NCBI RefSeq assembly: GCF_021390245.1
Contig: NZ_JAJUXH010000004.1
Span: forward strand, 1-64,000
From: Dyadobacter sp. CY323
Lineage (GTDB): Bacteria > Bacteroidota > Bacteroidia > Cytophagales > Spirosomataceae
Length of the DNA stretch: 64,000 nt
Reading direction: 5' to 3'
The notes below the pieces were generated by a model. The model made no database searches, had not been told where the DNA came from, and worked only from the letters and a program-made list of their open reading frames with translations. This document shows positions 42,187 through 51,299 of the stretch, piece after piece; position 1 is the first letter of the stretch, and each line of letters begins with the position of its first letter. The position numbers and the translations under genes are program-made.

Positions 42187-43263
42187 TTACAGCGCCTGAA
42201 TTGCCCAATTAACTTTGTCGCCTGCTTTTTCACTGGTGATCACATATAGCTGGTCACCTTTTGCGTTGACAAATACATAATGCGGTTCAATTGCTGACAG
42301 GTCCGAAGTATTTTTCTTCACTGCTATTTTTCGCAGATAAGTTAGATTAGTGGCGTCATAAACGTACACATATGGAAGTGTCCGGCTTTGAGGAGAGCTA
42401 TTGTAATCGATTACAGTCGGAAGTAAGTAAAGCCTGTTTGCAGCTGCTGAGTGATCAAGCGAAAGGATTCTTTTCATGTTATCAACCGTATTATTAATGG
42501 TGTCTAATCCGATTGTGCCATTATATACCATATCTTGTTCCTGATCGTCCGACAATCTCATCACCGTTTGCCCTTTCAAAAAAACACGCTTACCGTCCTC
42601 AGAAAACCAGAGATCACCCTCGACCGGGTAATCCCCATGATACCTGGAATCATACATTGAAGACGCTACGCCTTCGCGAACATTGAATTTGGCGATGTCA
42701 GACGGGCCGAGGTTATTGTCTGTCACATACATGAAATTTCCGGCCGGGTGCAGTTTACCTTTTGAACCCGCATAAATAGAGGAACCCAAACTCAACGTTT
42801 CTTTACCGGTAGTAAGGTCGAGACAATGAATATTTTCCCACTGATCTCTTTTTGGGAAAACATAAGCCCACTTGTTATTGCCCAGAACAATATCCAGTGC
42901 TTCACAAGAAACGTTAAGCGTATTAATTACTTTTTTTGCGCTCAAATCCACGTAGGAAAGATGTGCGTCGAAGCCTACAACCGCAAAATTACCATCGCTG
43001 GAAATGGAAACGCTCATTGGAGAAAAGTCGAGAGGGATTTTATCCGTACTGTTCCGGGAGGGCGTGAGGATATTAAGCTGGCTTGGATTCGTCGAAACGT
43101 ATACCAAAATGTCTTTGACCTTCGAATATTCGGCATCCGTGATCGCAACGTCACGAGGCAGCAGAACTTCGCCGTCAGGCATAACATCCTTTTTTTTTCG
43201 GCAGCTGTTAATGGTCATCAGCGCGGTGCCGATGAGGAGGATTGTAAGTAAATAGACGCGCAT
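42187..43263 (-). CDS. Beta-propeller-like lipoprotein, unknown function
   Basis: A 358-residue lipoprotein (MRVYLLTILLIGTALMTINSC, lipid Cys at about 21) with several blades of a YVTN/WD40-like propeller: ILVYVSTNPSQLNIL, VSISSDGNFAVVGFD, YVDLSAKKVINTL, YVYDATNLTYLRKIAV. Such proteins sit on the cell envelope and bind proteins or glycans. I do not recognise a specific family. It is transcribed alone, upstream of rlmB in the opposite order, with 46 nt between the rlmB stop and its ATG, so it could be the last gene of the GWxTD-rlmB transcript. Confidence 0.75.
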   Translation of the reverse strand: MRVYLLTILLIGTALMTINSCRKKKDVMPDGEVLLPRDVAITDAEYSKVKDILVYVSTNPSQLNILTPSRNSTDKIPLDFSPMSVSISSDGNFAVVGFDAHLSYVDLSAKKVINTLNVSCEALDIVLGNNKWAYVFPKRDQWENIHCLDLTTGKETLSLGSSIYAGSKGKLHPAGNFMYVTDNNLGPSDIAKFNVREGVASSMYDSRYHGDYPVEGDLWFSEDGKRVFLKGQTVMRLSDDQEQDMVYNGTIGLDTINNTVDNMKRILSLDHSAAANRLYLLPTVIDYNSSPQSRTLPYVYVYDATNLTYLRKIAVKKNTSDLSAIEPHYVFVNAKGDQLYVITSEKAGDKVNWAIQAL

Positions 43264-43309
43264 TAATAGGATCAGAGGACGTTGTAAAAAGTTTTTGTCT
43301 TACTTGGAG

Positions 43310-44089
43310 TCATTTACCGTTGGGAATCCGCTGCCTTACAGCCTCGTAAAGTATGATCGAACTCGCCACAGATACATTCAGCGATTCCACTTGCCCGGTT
43401 AATGGGATTTTCGCGCCGCTATCGGCGAGTTGAATAAATTCTTTCGAAATCCCATCTTCTTCCGACCCCATAATGATCACCGTTGGAATGGAAAAATCGA
43501 TTTCGTAAAGTGATTTTTCTGTTTTTTCTGTACATGCAATGATTTGTAAACCGCTGTTTCTCAGATATTGCAGAGTTTCATACAGATTAGGTTCGCGGCA
43601 AATCGGAAGGAAGTTCAATGCGCCTGACGAGGTCTTCATCGCATCTGCATTAATCTGCGCGCCGCCTTTTGTGGGGACAATGATTGCCTGCACACCTGCG
43701 CATTCGGCTGTTCTTGCAATCGCTCCGAAGTTGCGTACATCGGTTACCCGGTCCAACAAAAGGAAAAGAGGTGTTTTACCATCTTCATATACCTGCGTCA
43801 GCACATTGTGAAGCGGCATATATTGGATAGGCGAAACAAATGCGATGACACCCTGGTGATTTTTTCGCGTAATGCGGTTCAGTTTTTCAACTGGTACCCG
43901 CTGCAATGGAACGCCCAGTTCCTTTGCGAGTTTTTCGATTTCGTTAAGTCCGAATTCTCTTTGTACAAAAAGCCTTTCTATCTCTTTTCCCGAACGAAGG
44001 GTTTCAATAACAGACTGTGTCCCGAACACCATATCGGCCTGGGACTGTCTTGGGGCGGGTTTTCTTACCGTATACTGCCGTTTCTCCAT
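43310..44089 (-). CDS. rlmB: 23S rRNA (guanosine(2251)-2'-O)-methyltransferase RlmB
   Basis: A 259-residue SPOUT-class methyltransferase. The N-terminal L30e-like substrate-binding domain (about residues 18-95) precedes the knotted catalytic domain with NFGAIARTAECAG, IIMGSEEDGIS and PLTGQVESLNVSVASSI, the three SPOUT motifs. The first codons overlap the end of the GWxTD gene by 25 nt, so the two are coupled. RlmB is assigned over other TrmH-type enzymes by similarity of pattern. Confidence 0.9.
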   Translation of the reverse strand: MEKRQYTVRKPAPRQSQADMVFGTQSVIETLRSGKEIERLFVQREFGLNEIEKLAKELGVPLQRVPVEKLNRITRKNHQGVIAFVSPIQYMPLHNVLTQVYEDGKTPLFLLLDRVTDVRNFGAIARTAECAGVQAIIVPTKGGAQINADAMKTSSGALNFLPICREPNLYETLQYLRNSGLQIIACTEKTEKSLYEIDFSIPTVIIMGSEEDGISKEFIQLADSGAKIPLTGQVESLNVSVASSIILYEAVRQRIPNGK

Positions 44090-45357
44090 GCTTCTACTAC
44101 TGGATACCAGATTGGCTGGTATTCGGCATACCGAACCAGTTCATAATGATCATCCACAAATTGATTGTTTCTTCTGTTAAATGTAAAATTGACGTTTTGG
44201 GCATTTCCGCGCTGGTCGTAGGTCCAAACCTCACGGTCTTTGCTTCTCTGAACCTTATCCGGTGGCCCCAAAACAATGTAAATCATGCCTTTATCCGTTT
44301 TCCAGCCTTCTTTATAAGTCGTGAAAAGCTGGTTGGCTTCTTCCACACGTCCGTAAAACGAGCGGATCGATTGCTGGGCTAATGGGGCATTCCCATTCAT
44401 GAGCGTTAACCAGTATTTGTCCAGCGCCTTTTTATAATCTTCCGCTTTTTTAATCTCGTTTATCTCATTGTTTGTACTCATATAAAGCAACGGTCCAAGC
44501 AAAAGCTGGGGACGTGTTACTTTTGGGAATCGTTCATTAACAACCAGAATACCAAGTCCTTCTGACTGCGTAGTGTCTGCGAAAACATTGTAAAGTCCTT
44601 CTTTGGTAAAATGAAGTGTTTCTCCCGTGCTGATGGTAAAAGTGCTGTCCACTTCCAGCGATTTGGCACCTGCTTTTGAGGCAATGTTCATGGGTGAACC
44701 GGCTGGCTCAAAATCATGATTGTAATAAAAAACGTGAAGCTGATCGTTACCTTCGCCGGCTTTCTTTAACGTAAAAGGTTCATTTGTATTGATGTAATGC
44801 CGTTGCAGCGGCCGGCTGGACGCCCCGGTGTAAACGCCATAAGTCTGGCTGACATCCAGTTTTTTGAAGCGGACCGTAAGATCATTCAACACCTTTTTTA
44901 ATGTTCCTACCTGACTGATTTCACTCAAAAGGACGCCATATTCCTTGTTAGGGCTTTTAAGATCATAGGAAACCACAATTTTTTCACCAACCTGCGAAAC
45001 ATTGGAAGAATCCAGCTTTACATTCCCATATCCAAGCCGGTCCCTCGTTCCATAGTCTGAATAAATGACGTAGTTGAGGTTATAGGTCCTGATAAATTCA
45101 GAGACAGAAATCGGCTTTTTACCTTTAAATGCATCTACGTAAAGGTAAATTTTGGCCTGCATCGTGTCTTTCAGTAGGTATTTGCTTTGGATCGCAACCA
45201 GGGATGGCTCCTCGTTCACCGGTGCAGATTGCGTCTGGGAGGGACGTACCTGCGCTTCCGGAAGTTGTTTCATTGACTTATTGGATGAAGCACAACCGGC
45301 GATCAACAAAACAGAAAAAATATAGAGGCAAAAGCTTAAACTTGTTCGCATATACAT
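44065..45357 (-). CDS. GWxTD domain-containing lipoprotein
   Basis: About 430 residues with a lipoprotein signal (LIAGCASSNK). The C-terminal GWxTD domain (about residues 345-430) shows GWKTDKGMIYIVLGPPD and REVWTYD, its hallmarks. The domain is frequent in Bacteroidota and its function is unknown. The ATG at 45357 (MYMRTSLSF) is a likely start; 45351 and 45375 are alternatives. It is followed by rlmB with a 25-nt overlap. Confidence 0.85.
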   Translation of the reverse strand: MYMRTSLSFCLYIFSVLLIAGCASSNKSMKQLPEAQVRPSQTQSAPVNEEPSLVAIQSKYLLKDTMQAKIYLYVDAFKGKKPISVSEFIRTYNLNYVIYSDYGTRDRLGYGNVKLDSSNVSQVGEKIVVSYDLKSPNKEYGVLLSEISQVGTLKKVLNDLTVRFKKLDVSQTYGVYTGASSRPLQRHYINTNEPFTLKKAGEGNDQLHVFYYNHDFEPAGSPMNIASKAGAKSLEVDSTFTISTGETLHFTKEGLYNVFADTTQSEGLGILVVNERFPKVTRPQLLLGPLLYMSTNNEINEIKKAEDYKKALDKYWLTLMNGNAPLAQQSIRSFYGRVEEANQLFTTYKEGWKTDKGMIYIVLGPPDKVQRSKDREVWTYDQRGNAQNVNFTFNRRNNQFVDDHYELVRYAEYQPIWYPVVEAWRNGSIR

Positions 45358-45423
45358 GGTTTCATCATTTGTCAAATAACGAAGGAACCTCCAAAATTAC
45401 CCAATAAAACGGTAAGAAAATTT

Positions 45424-46314
45424 TTATTCTGGTTTCTTGCTGTTCCGGTTCGCGTTTTTGATCTGATCTTCAATAGCATCCCATTGATCATCAGTAACTT
45501 CATTAAGGAAATTGAACTGGCCCGCGCTTAACACTTCACCACCATCCAGCGTGATCACTTCTCCCGTCATGTAGGCAGAAAAATCGGACATGAGGTAGGC
45601 CGCAAGATTAGCCAGTTCCTGATGATCACCCACGCGTTTTAGCGGAATGCGGTTTTCGAAAGAGAATTTCTTTGAAAGTTCCTCGGGGAAAAGTCTTTCC
45701 CACGCGCCTTTGGTTGGGAAGGGCCCGGGAGCGATCGCATTCAGCCTGATCCCGTGATCCGCCCATTCGAATGCCAGCGATTTGGTCATGGCGAGCACCC
45801 CGGCTTTGGCCATTGCGGAAGGTACTACCCAGCCCGAGCCCGTCCAGGCATATGTCGTCGAGATATTAAGTACTGTGCCTTTTATGTTTTTATCAATCCA
45901 ATATTTGCCAAGTGCGAGCGTAAAATAGTAGGTACCACGCAAAACGATATCTACCACCACATCCACTGCTTTGTAGGACAAACGCTCGGTCGGGCTGATG
46001 AAATTTCCCGCCGAATTGTTGACCAAACCATCGACCTGCCCGAATTTCTCTATGGTTTTTTGAATAACATTTTCGATCTGGTCGGTTTTACGGACGTCGC
46101 ATTCTACGCACAATACTTGGCCGCCGGTTAATTCTCTCAGTTCTTCCGCCGTTTTTTCAAGTACTTCGAAGCGACGGCTACAGATCACGATGTTCGCGCC
46201 AAGTGTGAGGAAATACGTGGCCATGGATTTTCCCAATCCTGTTCCGCCACCGGTGACAATAATGGTTTTATTTTGCAGCGCATCGTCGCGGAGCATGCCT
46301 TGTGTATAAGCCAT
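45424..46314 (-). CDS. SDR family oxidoreductase, 2,4-dienoyl-CoA reductase-like
   Basis: A 296-residue short-chain dehydrogenase. The NAD(P) motif TGGGTGLGK lies near residue 22, NNSAGNF near 100, and the active-site region reads ISTTYAWTGSGWVVPSAMAKAG. The classical YxxxK is replaced by SxxxK, and the Tyr sits in the STTYAWTGSG segment, as in mitochondrial-type 2,4-dienoyl-CoA reductases. It probably reduces dienoyl-CoA in unsaturated fatty-acid oxidation. It lies 47 nt downstream of pyrB on the same strand. Confidence 0.88.
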   Translation of the reverse strand: MAYTQGMLRDDALQNKTIIVTGGGTGLGKSMATYFLTLGANIVICSRRFEVLEKTAEELRELTGGQVLCVECDVRKTDQIENVIQKTIEKFGQVDGLVNNSAGNFISPTERLSYKAVDVVVDIVLRGTYYFTLALGKYWIDKNIKGTVLNISTTYAWTGSGWVVPSAMAKAGVLAMTKSLAFEWADHGIRLNAIAPGPFPTKGAWERLFPEELSKKFSFENRIPLKRVGDHQELANLAAYLMSDFSAYMTGEVITLDGGEVLSAGQFNFLNEVTDDQWDAIEDQIKNANRNSKKPE

Positions 46315-46361
46315 GTGATGAAATGCTATGATTTAATGAAGAAGCATTTAGTCGATTTCAA

Positions 46362-47282
46362 CTACTGCTGAGCGAGCAGGTACAAGACCGCCATCCGAAC
46401 GGCGACCCCGTTTTCGACCTGATTTAGGATAATGGAGTGACTTGAGTCGGCGGCATCGGATGAGAGTTCCACGCCTCGGTTAATGGGGCCAGGGTGCATC
46501 AATACAATTTCTTTGTCGAGGCTATCGAGCATCTGTTTGTTGATCCCGTAATACAGCGAGTATTCCCGCAATGATGGGAAATATTTGATCTGCTGCCTTT
46601 CCAGCTGAATCCGCAAAACATTAGCTACATCGCACCATTGCAAAGCTTCTTTTACATTATGGCCGATTTTTACGCCTAATTCACCAAGATGTTTGGGAAT
46701 GAGCGTTGAAGGTCCGCAAACCATAACGTCCGCGCCTAATTTTTGCAGACAAAAAATATTGGATAACGCTACTCTGGAATGTGTGATATCTCCGATTATA
46801 GCGATTTTTTTACCCGTCAGATCTCCTAATTTCTCGCGCATCGAAAATGCATCCAGCAACGCCTGGGTCGGGTGCTCATGAGTACCATCGCCCGCATTGA
46901 CCACATTTGCAGGAATTCGGCTTGAAAGGTAATGGGGGGCACCTGGGCTGCTGTGACGCATCACGATCATGTCCACCTTCATCGCCAGGATATTATTGAC
47001 GGTATCCAGCAACGTCTCGCCTTTTTTTACCGAGCTGCCCGATGCAGAAAAGTTAACAACATCTGCGGACAGCCTTTTTTCTGCTAGCTCAAAAGATAAA
47101 CGGGTACGGGTGGAATTTTCGAAAAAAACGTTGGCAATGGTAATGTCCCGGAGCGAAGGGACTTTCTTGATCGGCCTGTTAATGACTTCCTTGAACTGAG
47201 TCGCAGTATCTAATATGGTTTGAATGTCATTCTCGTTCAGGTTTTTAATTCCAAGTAAGTGCCGAACTGAAAGTTTTGTCAT
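46362..47282 (-). CDS. pyrB: Aspartate carbamoyltransferase catalytic subunit
   Basis: A 306-residue enzyme joining carbamoyl phosphate and aspartate, the committed pyrimidine step. The carbamoyl-phosphate motif FFENSTRTRLSFELAEKRL lies near residue 50, with DGTHEHPTQALLD and HPGPINRGVEL as aspartate-binding motifs. The regulatory subunit PyrI is not in the window. A -7 box (TATCTTTG, minus strand 47308-47315) lies 26 nt upstream. Confidence 0.96.
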   Translation of the reverse strand: MTKLSVRHLLGIKNLNENDIQTILDTATQFKEVINRPIKKVPSLRDITIANVFFENSTRTRLSFELAEKRLSADVVNFSASGSSVKKGETLLDTVNNILAMKVDMIVMRHSSPGAPHYLSSRIPANVVNAGDGTHEHPTQALLDAFSMREKLGDLTGKKIAIIGDITHSRVALSNIFCLQKLGADVMVCGPSTLIPKHLGELGVKIGHNVKEALQWCDVANVLRIQLERQQIKYFPSLREYSLYYGINKQMLDSLDKEIVLMHPGPINRGVELSSDAADSSHSIILNQVENGVAVRMAVLYLLAQQ

Positions 47283-47307
47283 TACCGATATGCTATTGAA
47301 AGTTTGG

Positions 47308-47315
47308 CAAAGATA
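47308..47315 (-). promoter_or_regulatory. -7 promoter element of pyrB
   Basis: The minus strand reads TATCTTTG followed by CC, a perfect TAnnTTTG match 26 nt before the pyrB ATG. Confidence 0.5.
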
Positions 47316-47751
47316 GTAAGGAAGAGTTCAATGAGGAAATTCAAGTGCTTTTTTACAGCAAACAATTAGTCGGGGAAAAATCATCAGTATGAAAGTTGAC
47401 TCAATGTGGCGGGCCATCTCCTAATACGAATGAAAAACCTTCGCTTCTAAAACATCGGGATGGCCGCAGGAAAGTTTCAATGGCCGTTAAATAAAATTAC
47501 TTTTAGCCAGAATATATTTTCTTGATTTGATGGTAGACTTTTTACAGTTTTTACTATTTTTGTTCATACCCGAAAATTAAGATCCGGGTAGTTACAATCA
47601 CCTACTCTTCCCCTCTATATTGCTGTAAATCAGCAATTTAATTCTAAAAACTTTTTTGTGGTTTCTGATTATCCGGTCTAGCAGATCGATGGGTCCGGTA
47701 TGTCCGTTGCGTCGCCATATTTTCTATTTTGTACACTAAAAACCAACATAT
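47316..47751. other. Intergenic region and long leader of the T9SS SGNH gene
   Basis: No ORF is supported. A plus-strand -7 box (TATTTTTG, 47555-47562) implies a leader of about 185 nt. Inside it are two hairpins: TACCCG/CGGGTA (47567-47572 with 47585-47590) and ATTGCTG/CAGCAAT (47619-47625 with 47631-47637, followed by TTAATTCT). The part before 47555 shows nothing recognisable. Confidence 0.5.
47555..47562 (+). promoter_or_regulatory. -7 promoter element of the T9SS SGNH gene
   Basis: TATTTTTG is a perfect TAnnTTTG match about 190 nt before the ATG at 47752; a TTTG lies 25 bp upstream (47526-47529), slightly longer than the usual spacing. Confidence 0.4.
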
Positions 47752-49473
47752 ATGCACGTAAAAACTTTTACTCTTTTAATCTTCCTTCACACATCTCTTA
47801 CTGCGCTCGCTCAGCTTAACGTTAATTTTCCTCCTGCCAGAATGGTATATCAGCGAAACACCTCCGGTAATGCCGTCGTGTTCATCAATGGTACTTACAC
47901 AGCATCCATTGACAAGATAGAGGCAAGATTGAAAAATCGTGGCGGGGAGCCTGGTAGCGAGGTGGGTTGGACCGAAATGGCCAATGTCAGCGGTAATGTT
48001 TTTTCGGGCTCTTTAACTGCTGTGGGTGGCAGGTATGATCTGGAAGTACGTGGGATGAAAAACGGACAACAGGTAGGAAGCAGCGCAACCGTTGAAAAAG
48101 TGGGTGTAGGCGAGGTATTTCTGATTGTGGGGCATTCCAATGCGGCTGCCGCCGGAGAATCCATTGATATGCTGGGTGCCGAAAGCGATTTGGTGAATTC
48201 CATTAACACCAAAGCCAATCCGCAGCTTTACCAGGATTACCTGACGTTCGGGACCGCAGATTACCTTCCACCTTTGCAGCCAACCAAGTTATGCCAGAGC
48301 TGCGGCATCGCTCCGATGGCGGAATATCCCTGGTTATGGTCACGCCTGGGCGATTTGCTGGTTGCTCCCGATGCATTAAATGTTCCCGTGCTTTTTTACA
48401 GTGCAGCCTTTGGGGGAAGTAATATGGATGCTACCTACAAGTCAGCCTACAACATTCCTTTTGATCATGGCTTTATTAAATATAGCATTCGAATGCCGTA
48501 TGCGAATATCCGGAATACGATGAATGCATATGCTCCGCGTACGGGGCTGAGGGCGATCCTTTCCATGCATGGAATAAATGATCTGGATGCCACGGCCGAT
48601 GAATTCAAATTCAGGAGCCAGATGGTGATCGAGAAAACCAGGGAAGAATCCGGTTACCAGCAGCTGCCCTGGATGATCGCCACGTCCTGTTATAATAACG
48701 GAGTTGTTGCAACCATCACCGCAGGTCAGGAGGCGCTGATCAGTACAGTTCCGAATGTATTCAGAGGGGCTGATCTGAATAAGATCCTGAACGATGGCAG
48801 GTATGACGGGCTCCATTTCAACGGGTCCGGACAGCAGCAAGCTGCCCAGCGGTGGAGAGATGCGATTTTGGACCCGGTTGTGAACATCAGACAGAATGCA
48901 CAATCATTTATGGCGAGTGCCCCACCGCTTCCCGGGCCGCCATTACCGGTAACTTTAATACAATTCAGGGGTAAAAAAACTGCCTATGGTCCAAACGAGC
49001 TGGAATGGGTCACTTCGTCGGAAAAAAACAACGACTATTTTGAAATACAGAGCAGTACGGATGCTGTTCAGTTTGAGGTGATCGGGAATGTAAAAGGAGT
49101 TGGGGACAGCAAGGAAAATGTCACGTATTCCTTTTCTGATGAAACTCCTGCCAAATCGGTTACTTATTACAGACTCAAACAAGTCGATTTCGACGGTACT
49201 GAATCTTTATCAAGAATCATAGCAGTTCAGGGTGTACTGGATACTTTCGACGAGTTTGTCTATCCTAATCCGGCACAGCATTACATTGAGATTGCGACAG
49301 ACAATGGAGAGACGGTTGAGGAACTGACGTTGTTCGATTTAAAAGGAAATACCTTACTGAAGAAAAGCAAATCGGCTCAGGTGGATGTTTCCAAACTTAG
49401 CAAAGGAGATTATTTCATACAGTTCAAACTAAGTTCAGGGGCGTCTGTCAGAAAGAAAATAGCCAAAATGTAA
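47752..49473 (+). CDS. T9SS-exported SGNH hydrolase-like protein
   Basis: A 573-residue secreted protein with signal peptide (MHVKTFTLLIFLHTSLTALAQ), an N-terminal beta-sandwich (about 30-120), an SGNH/sialate O-acetylesterase-like domain with a nucleophile-type block GEVFLIVGHSNAAA (about 125), HGINDLD (about 270) and YDGLHFNGSG (about 350), a fibronectin-like region, and a C-terminal type A sorting domain (about 500-573; FVYPNPAQHYIEI, LSKGDYFIQF). It should be secreted by the type IX system and act on acetylated glycans outside the cell. It is the only gene of its unit, with a long leader and a terminator. Confidence 0.85.
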   Translation: MHVKTFTLLIFLHTSLTALAQLNVNFPPARMVYQRNTSGNAVVFINGTYTASIDKIEARLKNRGGEPGSEVGWTEMANVSGNVFSGSLTAVGGRYDLEVRGMKNGQQVGSSATVEKVGVGEVFLIVGHSNAAAAGESIDMLGAESDLVNSINTKANPQLYQDYLTFGTADYLPPLQPTKLCQSCGIAPMAEYPWLWSRLGDLLVAPDALNVPVLFYSAAFGGSNMDATYKSAYNIPFDHGFIKYSIRMPYANIRNTMNAYAPRTGLRAILSMHGINDLDATADEFKFRSQMVIEKTREESGYQQLPWMIATSCYNNGVVATITAGQEALISTVPNVFRGADLNKILNDGRYDGLHFNGSGQQQAAQRWRDAILDPVVNIRQNAQSFMASAPPLPGPPLPVTLIQFRGKKTAYGPNELEWVTSSEKNNDYFEIQSSTDAVQFEVIGNVKGVGDSKENVTYSFSDETPAKSVTYYRLKQVDFDGTESLSRIIAVQGVLDTFDEFVYPNPAQHYIEIATDNGETVEELTLFDLKGNTLLKKSKSAQVDVSKLSKGDYFIQFKLSSGASVRKKIAKM

Positions 49474-49494
49474 CTTATCTGCAATTCTTGCACT

Positions 49495-49502
49495 TAATTT
49501 TG
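49495..49502 (+). promoter_or_regulatory. -7 promoter element of the GreA-like gene
   Basis: TAATTTTG is a perfect TAnnTTTG match 57 nt before the ATG at 49559. The predicted transcript would pass through the terminator at 49524-49554. Confidence 0.4.
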
Positions 49503-49523
49503 ACCATCAGTTGTACTTTAATA

Positions 49524-49554
49524 GGGTTACCAGTTTGGTAACCCTTATTTTTTG
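49524..49554 (+). terminator. Intrinsic terminator between the T9SS gene and the GreA-like gene
   Basis: The stem GGGTTACC/GGTAACCC (49524-49531 with 49537-49544, loop AGTTT) is followed by TTATTTTTT. It ends 4 nt before the next ATG, so it terminates the upstream gene and also sits in the leader of the downstream gene. Confidence 0.8.
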
Positions 49555-49558
49555 GTTT

Positions 49559-50005
49559 ATGGATAAAAATGAAGTGGTAACCCATTTGAAAGCATTGCTC
49601 GACGATCGCATGCAGGTTGCGTGGTCGGCAATGGAAGCAGCTCAGGAATCGGCAAATGATCAGGGTAAAAGTTCGATGGGGGATAAATACGAGACTTCGA
49701 GATCGATGGGCCAGCTCGACCGGAATATGCACGCACGACAATATGAGCAGATCAGACAGGAAAGGTTGGTTTTGGAAAGGATCAGTATAAATGAAGTGTC
49801 GGCGCGCAGTTCCATCGGATCATTGCTGGAAACGACAGCCGGGTGGTTTTTTATCGCCGTCAGCCTGGGAGCTGTCAAAATAAAAGATGAGACCGTGTTG
49901 GCAGTCTCATCCTCATCCCCGGTGGGAGCATCTTTATTGGGAAAAGAAGTCGGCAGCAAATTCGAGTTTATGAAGAAACAACACGAAATCCTGCGTCTGA
50001 CTTAG
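49559..50005 (+). CDS. GreA/GreB-like protein (transcription elongation factor related)
   Basis: A 148-residue protein with an N-terminal helical coiled-coil-like half (LDDRMQVAWSAMEAAQESAND..MGDKYETSR) and a C-terminal half resembling the GreA/B C-terminal domain (AVSSSSPVGASLLGKEVGSKFEF). Homologues are often mislabelled as 3-oxoacyl-ACP synthase. A role with RNA polymerase is inferred from the fold; the acidic coiled-coil tip of true Gre factors is not obvious. The ATG at 49559 was chosen over a longer frame from 49511 because the latter would run through a terminator hairpin. Its stop overlaps that of the convergent yebC gene. Confidence 0.75.
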   Translation: MDKNEVVTHLKALLDDRMQVAWSAMEAAQESANDQGKSSMGDKYETSRSMGQLDRNMHARQYEQIRQERLVLERISINEVSARSSIGSLLETTAGWFFIAVSLGAVKIKDETVLAVSSSSPVGASLLGKEVGSKFEFMKKQHEILRLT

Positions 50006-50715
50006 CCCATATTGTGAAATACGCGCTGGACATCGTCGTCATCCTCGATCTTTTCGATCAGTTTTTCAACTTCTGCAGCTTCTTCTTCGGTAAGAGTTTT
50101 AGTGTCATTCGGAATGCGTTCAAAATCCGCCTCCACAATTTCATACCCATTCTCTTCCAGGTAATGCTGCAGATTTCCGAATGCTGAAAATTCACCGTAA
50201 ATATTGATCAGGTCTGTTTCTTCGTCCAGAAAAACTTCCTCACCGCCCACATCTATCAGTTCAAATTCAAGCTCTTCGAGATCCTTCGCGTTATTTTTGA
50301 CCTTAAAAATGCATTTCCGGTCGAAAATGAAATCGAGCATCCCCATGGTACCGAGACTACCGCCTAACTTATTGAAATAGCTTCTCACATTGGCCACCGT
50401 GCGTGTCGGATTGTCGGTGGTACTTTCCACCAGGATCGCAACACCGTGTGGGCCGTATCCCTCATACACCATTTCTTTATAATCTTCCTGATCCTTCGAC
50501 GTAGCTCGTTTAATAGCCCGCTCGATGGTGTCTTTTGGCATATTTGCGGCTCTTGCATTCTGAAGAAGCACCCGCAAACGGGCGTTGGTGCTGGGATCAG
50601 CGGTTCCGCTTTTTACTGCCAGTACAATGTCTTTCCCGATCCGGGTAAATGTTTTGGCCATTTTATCCCAGCGCTTAAACATTCTGGCCTTTCTATATTC
50701 GTAAGCCCTGCCCAT
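50002..50715 (-). CDS. YebC/PmpR family DNA-binding regulator or translation factor
   Basis: A 237-residue protein with the YebC fold. The N-terminal MGRAYEYRKARMFKRWDKMAKTF is close to the family start, followed by KSGTADPSTNARLRVLLQNARAANMPKDTIERAIKR and YEGYGPHGVAILVE. The family is described as transcription regulator and, for some members, as ribosome-associated factor that relieves stalling at proline stretches. It is convergent with the GreA-like gene with a 4-nt overlap. Confidence 0.92.
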   Translation of the reverse strand: MGRAYEYRKARMFKRWDKMAKTFTRIGKDIVLAVKSGTADPSTNARLRVLLQNARAANMPKDTIERAIKRATSKDQEDYKEMVYEGYGPHGVAILVESTTDNPTRTVANVRSYFNKLGGSLGTMGMLDFIFDRKCIFKVKNNAKDLEELEFELIDVGGEEVFLDEETDLINIYGEFSAFGNLQHYLEENGYEIVEADFERIPNDTKTLTEEEAAEVEKLIEKIEDDDDVQRVFHNMG

Positions 50716-50837
50716 ACTTATTCTAGATTATTGTTAAGATTGTAAAGTTGATATCTTGCTGTTTGGGTATTGTGCAGCAAATTTATAAAAGACGGTCTAA
50801 TTCAGGTAAAATAAATTCTCTCAACAATATTGGTCAA

Positions 50838-51299
50838 ATGGAATTGAAACTTGACTGGCATTTTAAAACCTTCGGCGAATTGACGACCGAGGAACTCTAT
50901 CAGATTCTGCGGCTGAGGAGTGAAGTTTTTGTGGTTGAACAAAGATGTTGCTTTGGCGATATGGATAACAAGGATCAGAAATCGCATCACCTTTCAGGTT
51001 ATCTCAATGGACGCCTTGTGGCCTTTTCAAGGATTGTTCCGCCCGGCGTATCGTACGAATACCCATCGATCGGGCGTATTGTCGTGGCTGCCGAAGGACG
51101 CGGCAAAGGTTTGGGTGTGGAGTTGCTTCATGTATCCATTGAAAAGCTGGAAATGTTATATGGTAAAACCATCATACGGATTGGAGCGCAGCGATATCTT
51201 AAAAGATTTTACGAGTCGTTCCACTTCATTCAGTCCAGCGAGATATATCTCGAAGACAATATTGAACACATTGAAATGACCCGGTCGGGTTCAATTTAG
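50838..51299 (+). CDS. GNAT family N-acetyltransferase (ElaA-like)
   Basis: A 153-residue acetyltransferase. The ElaA pattern is clear: FGELTTEELYQILRLRSEVFVVEQ, DQKSHHLSGYLNGRLVAFSRI, GRIVVAAEGRGKGLGVELL (acetyl-CoA pocket) and YLKRFYESFHF. The ATG at 50838 gives the usual family length; the upstream 30 codons lack similarity. The substrate is unknown. Confidence 0.9.
   Translation: MELKLDWHFKTFGELTTEELYQILRLRSEVFVVEQRCCFGDMDNKDQKSHHLSGYLNGRLVAFSRIVPPGVSYEYPSIGRIVVAAEGRGKGLGVELLHVSIEKLEMLYGKTIIRIGAQRYLKRFYESFHFIQSSEIYLEDNIEHIEMTRSGSI

Noticed and set aside
46014..46035. Inactive SDR because YxxxK is missing
   Set aside because: The dienoyl-CoA reductase branch is known to lack the classical Tyr position and to use a Tyr in the preceding segment, which is present here.
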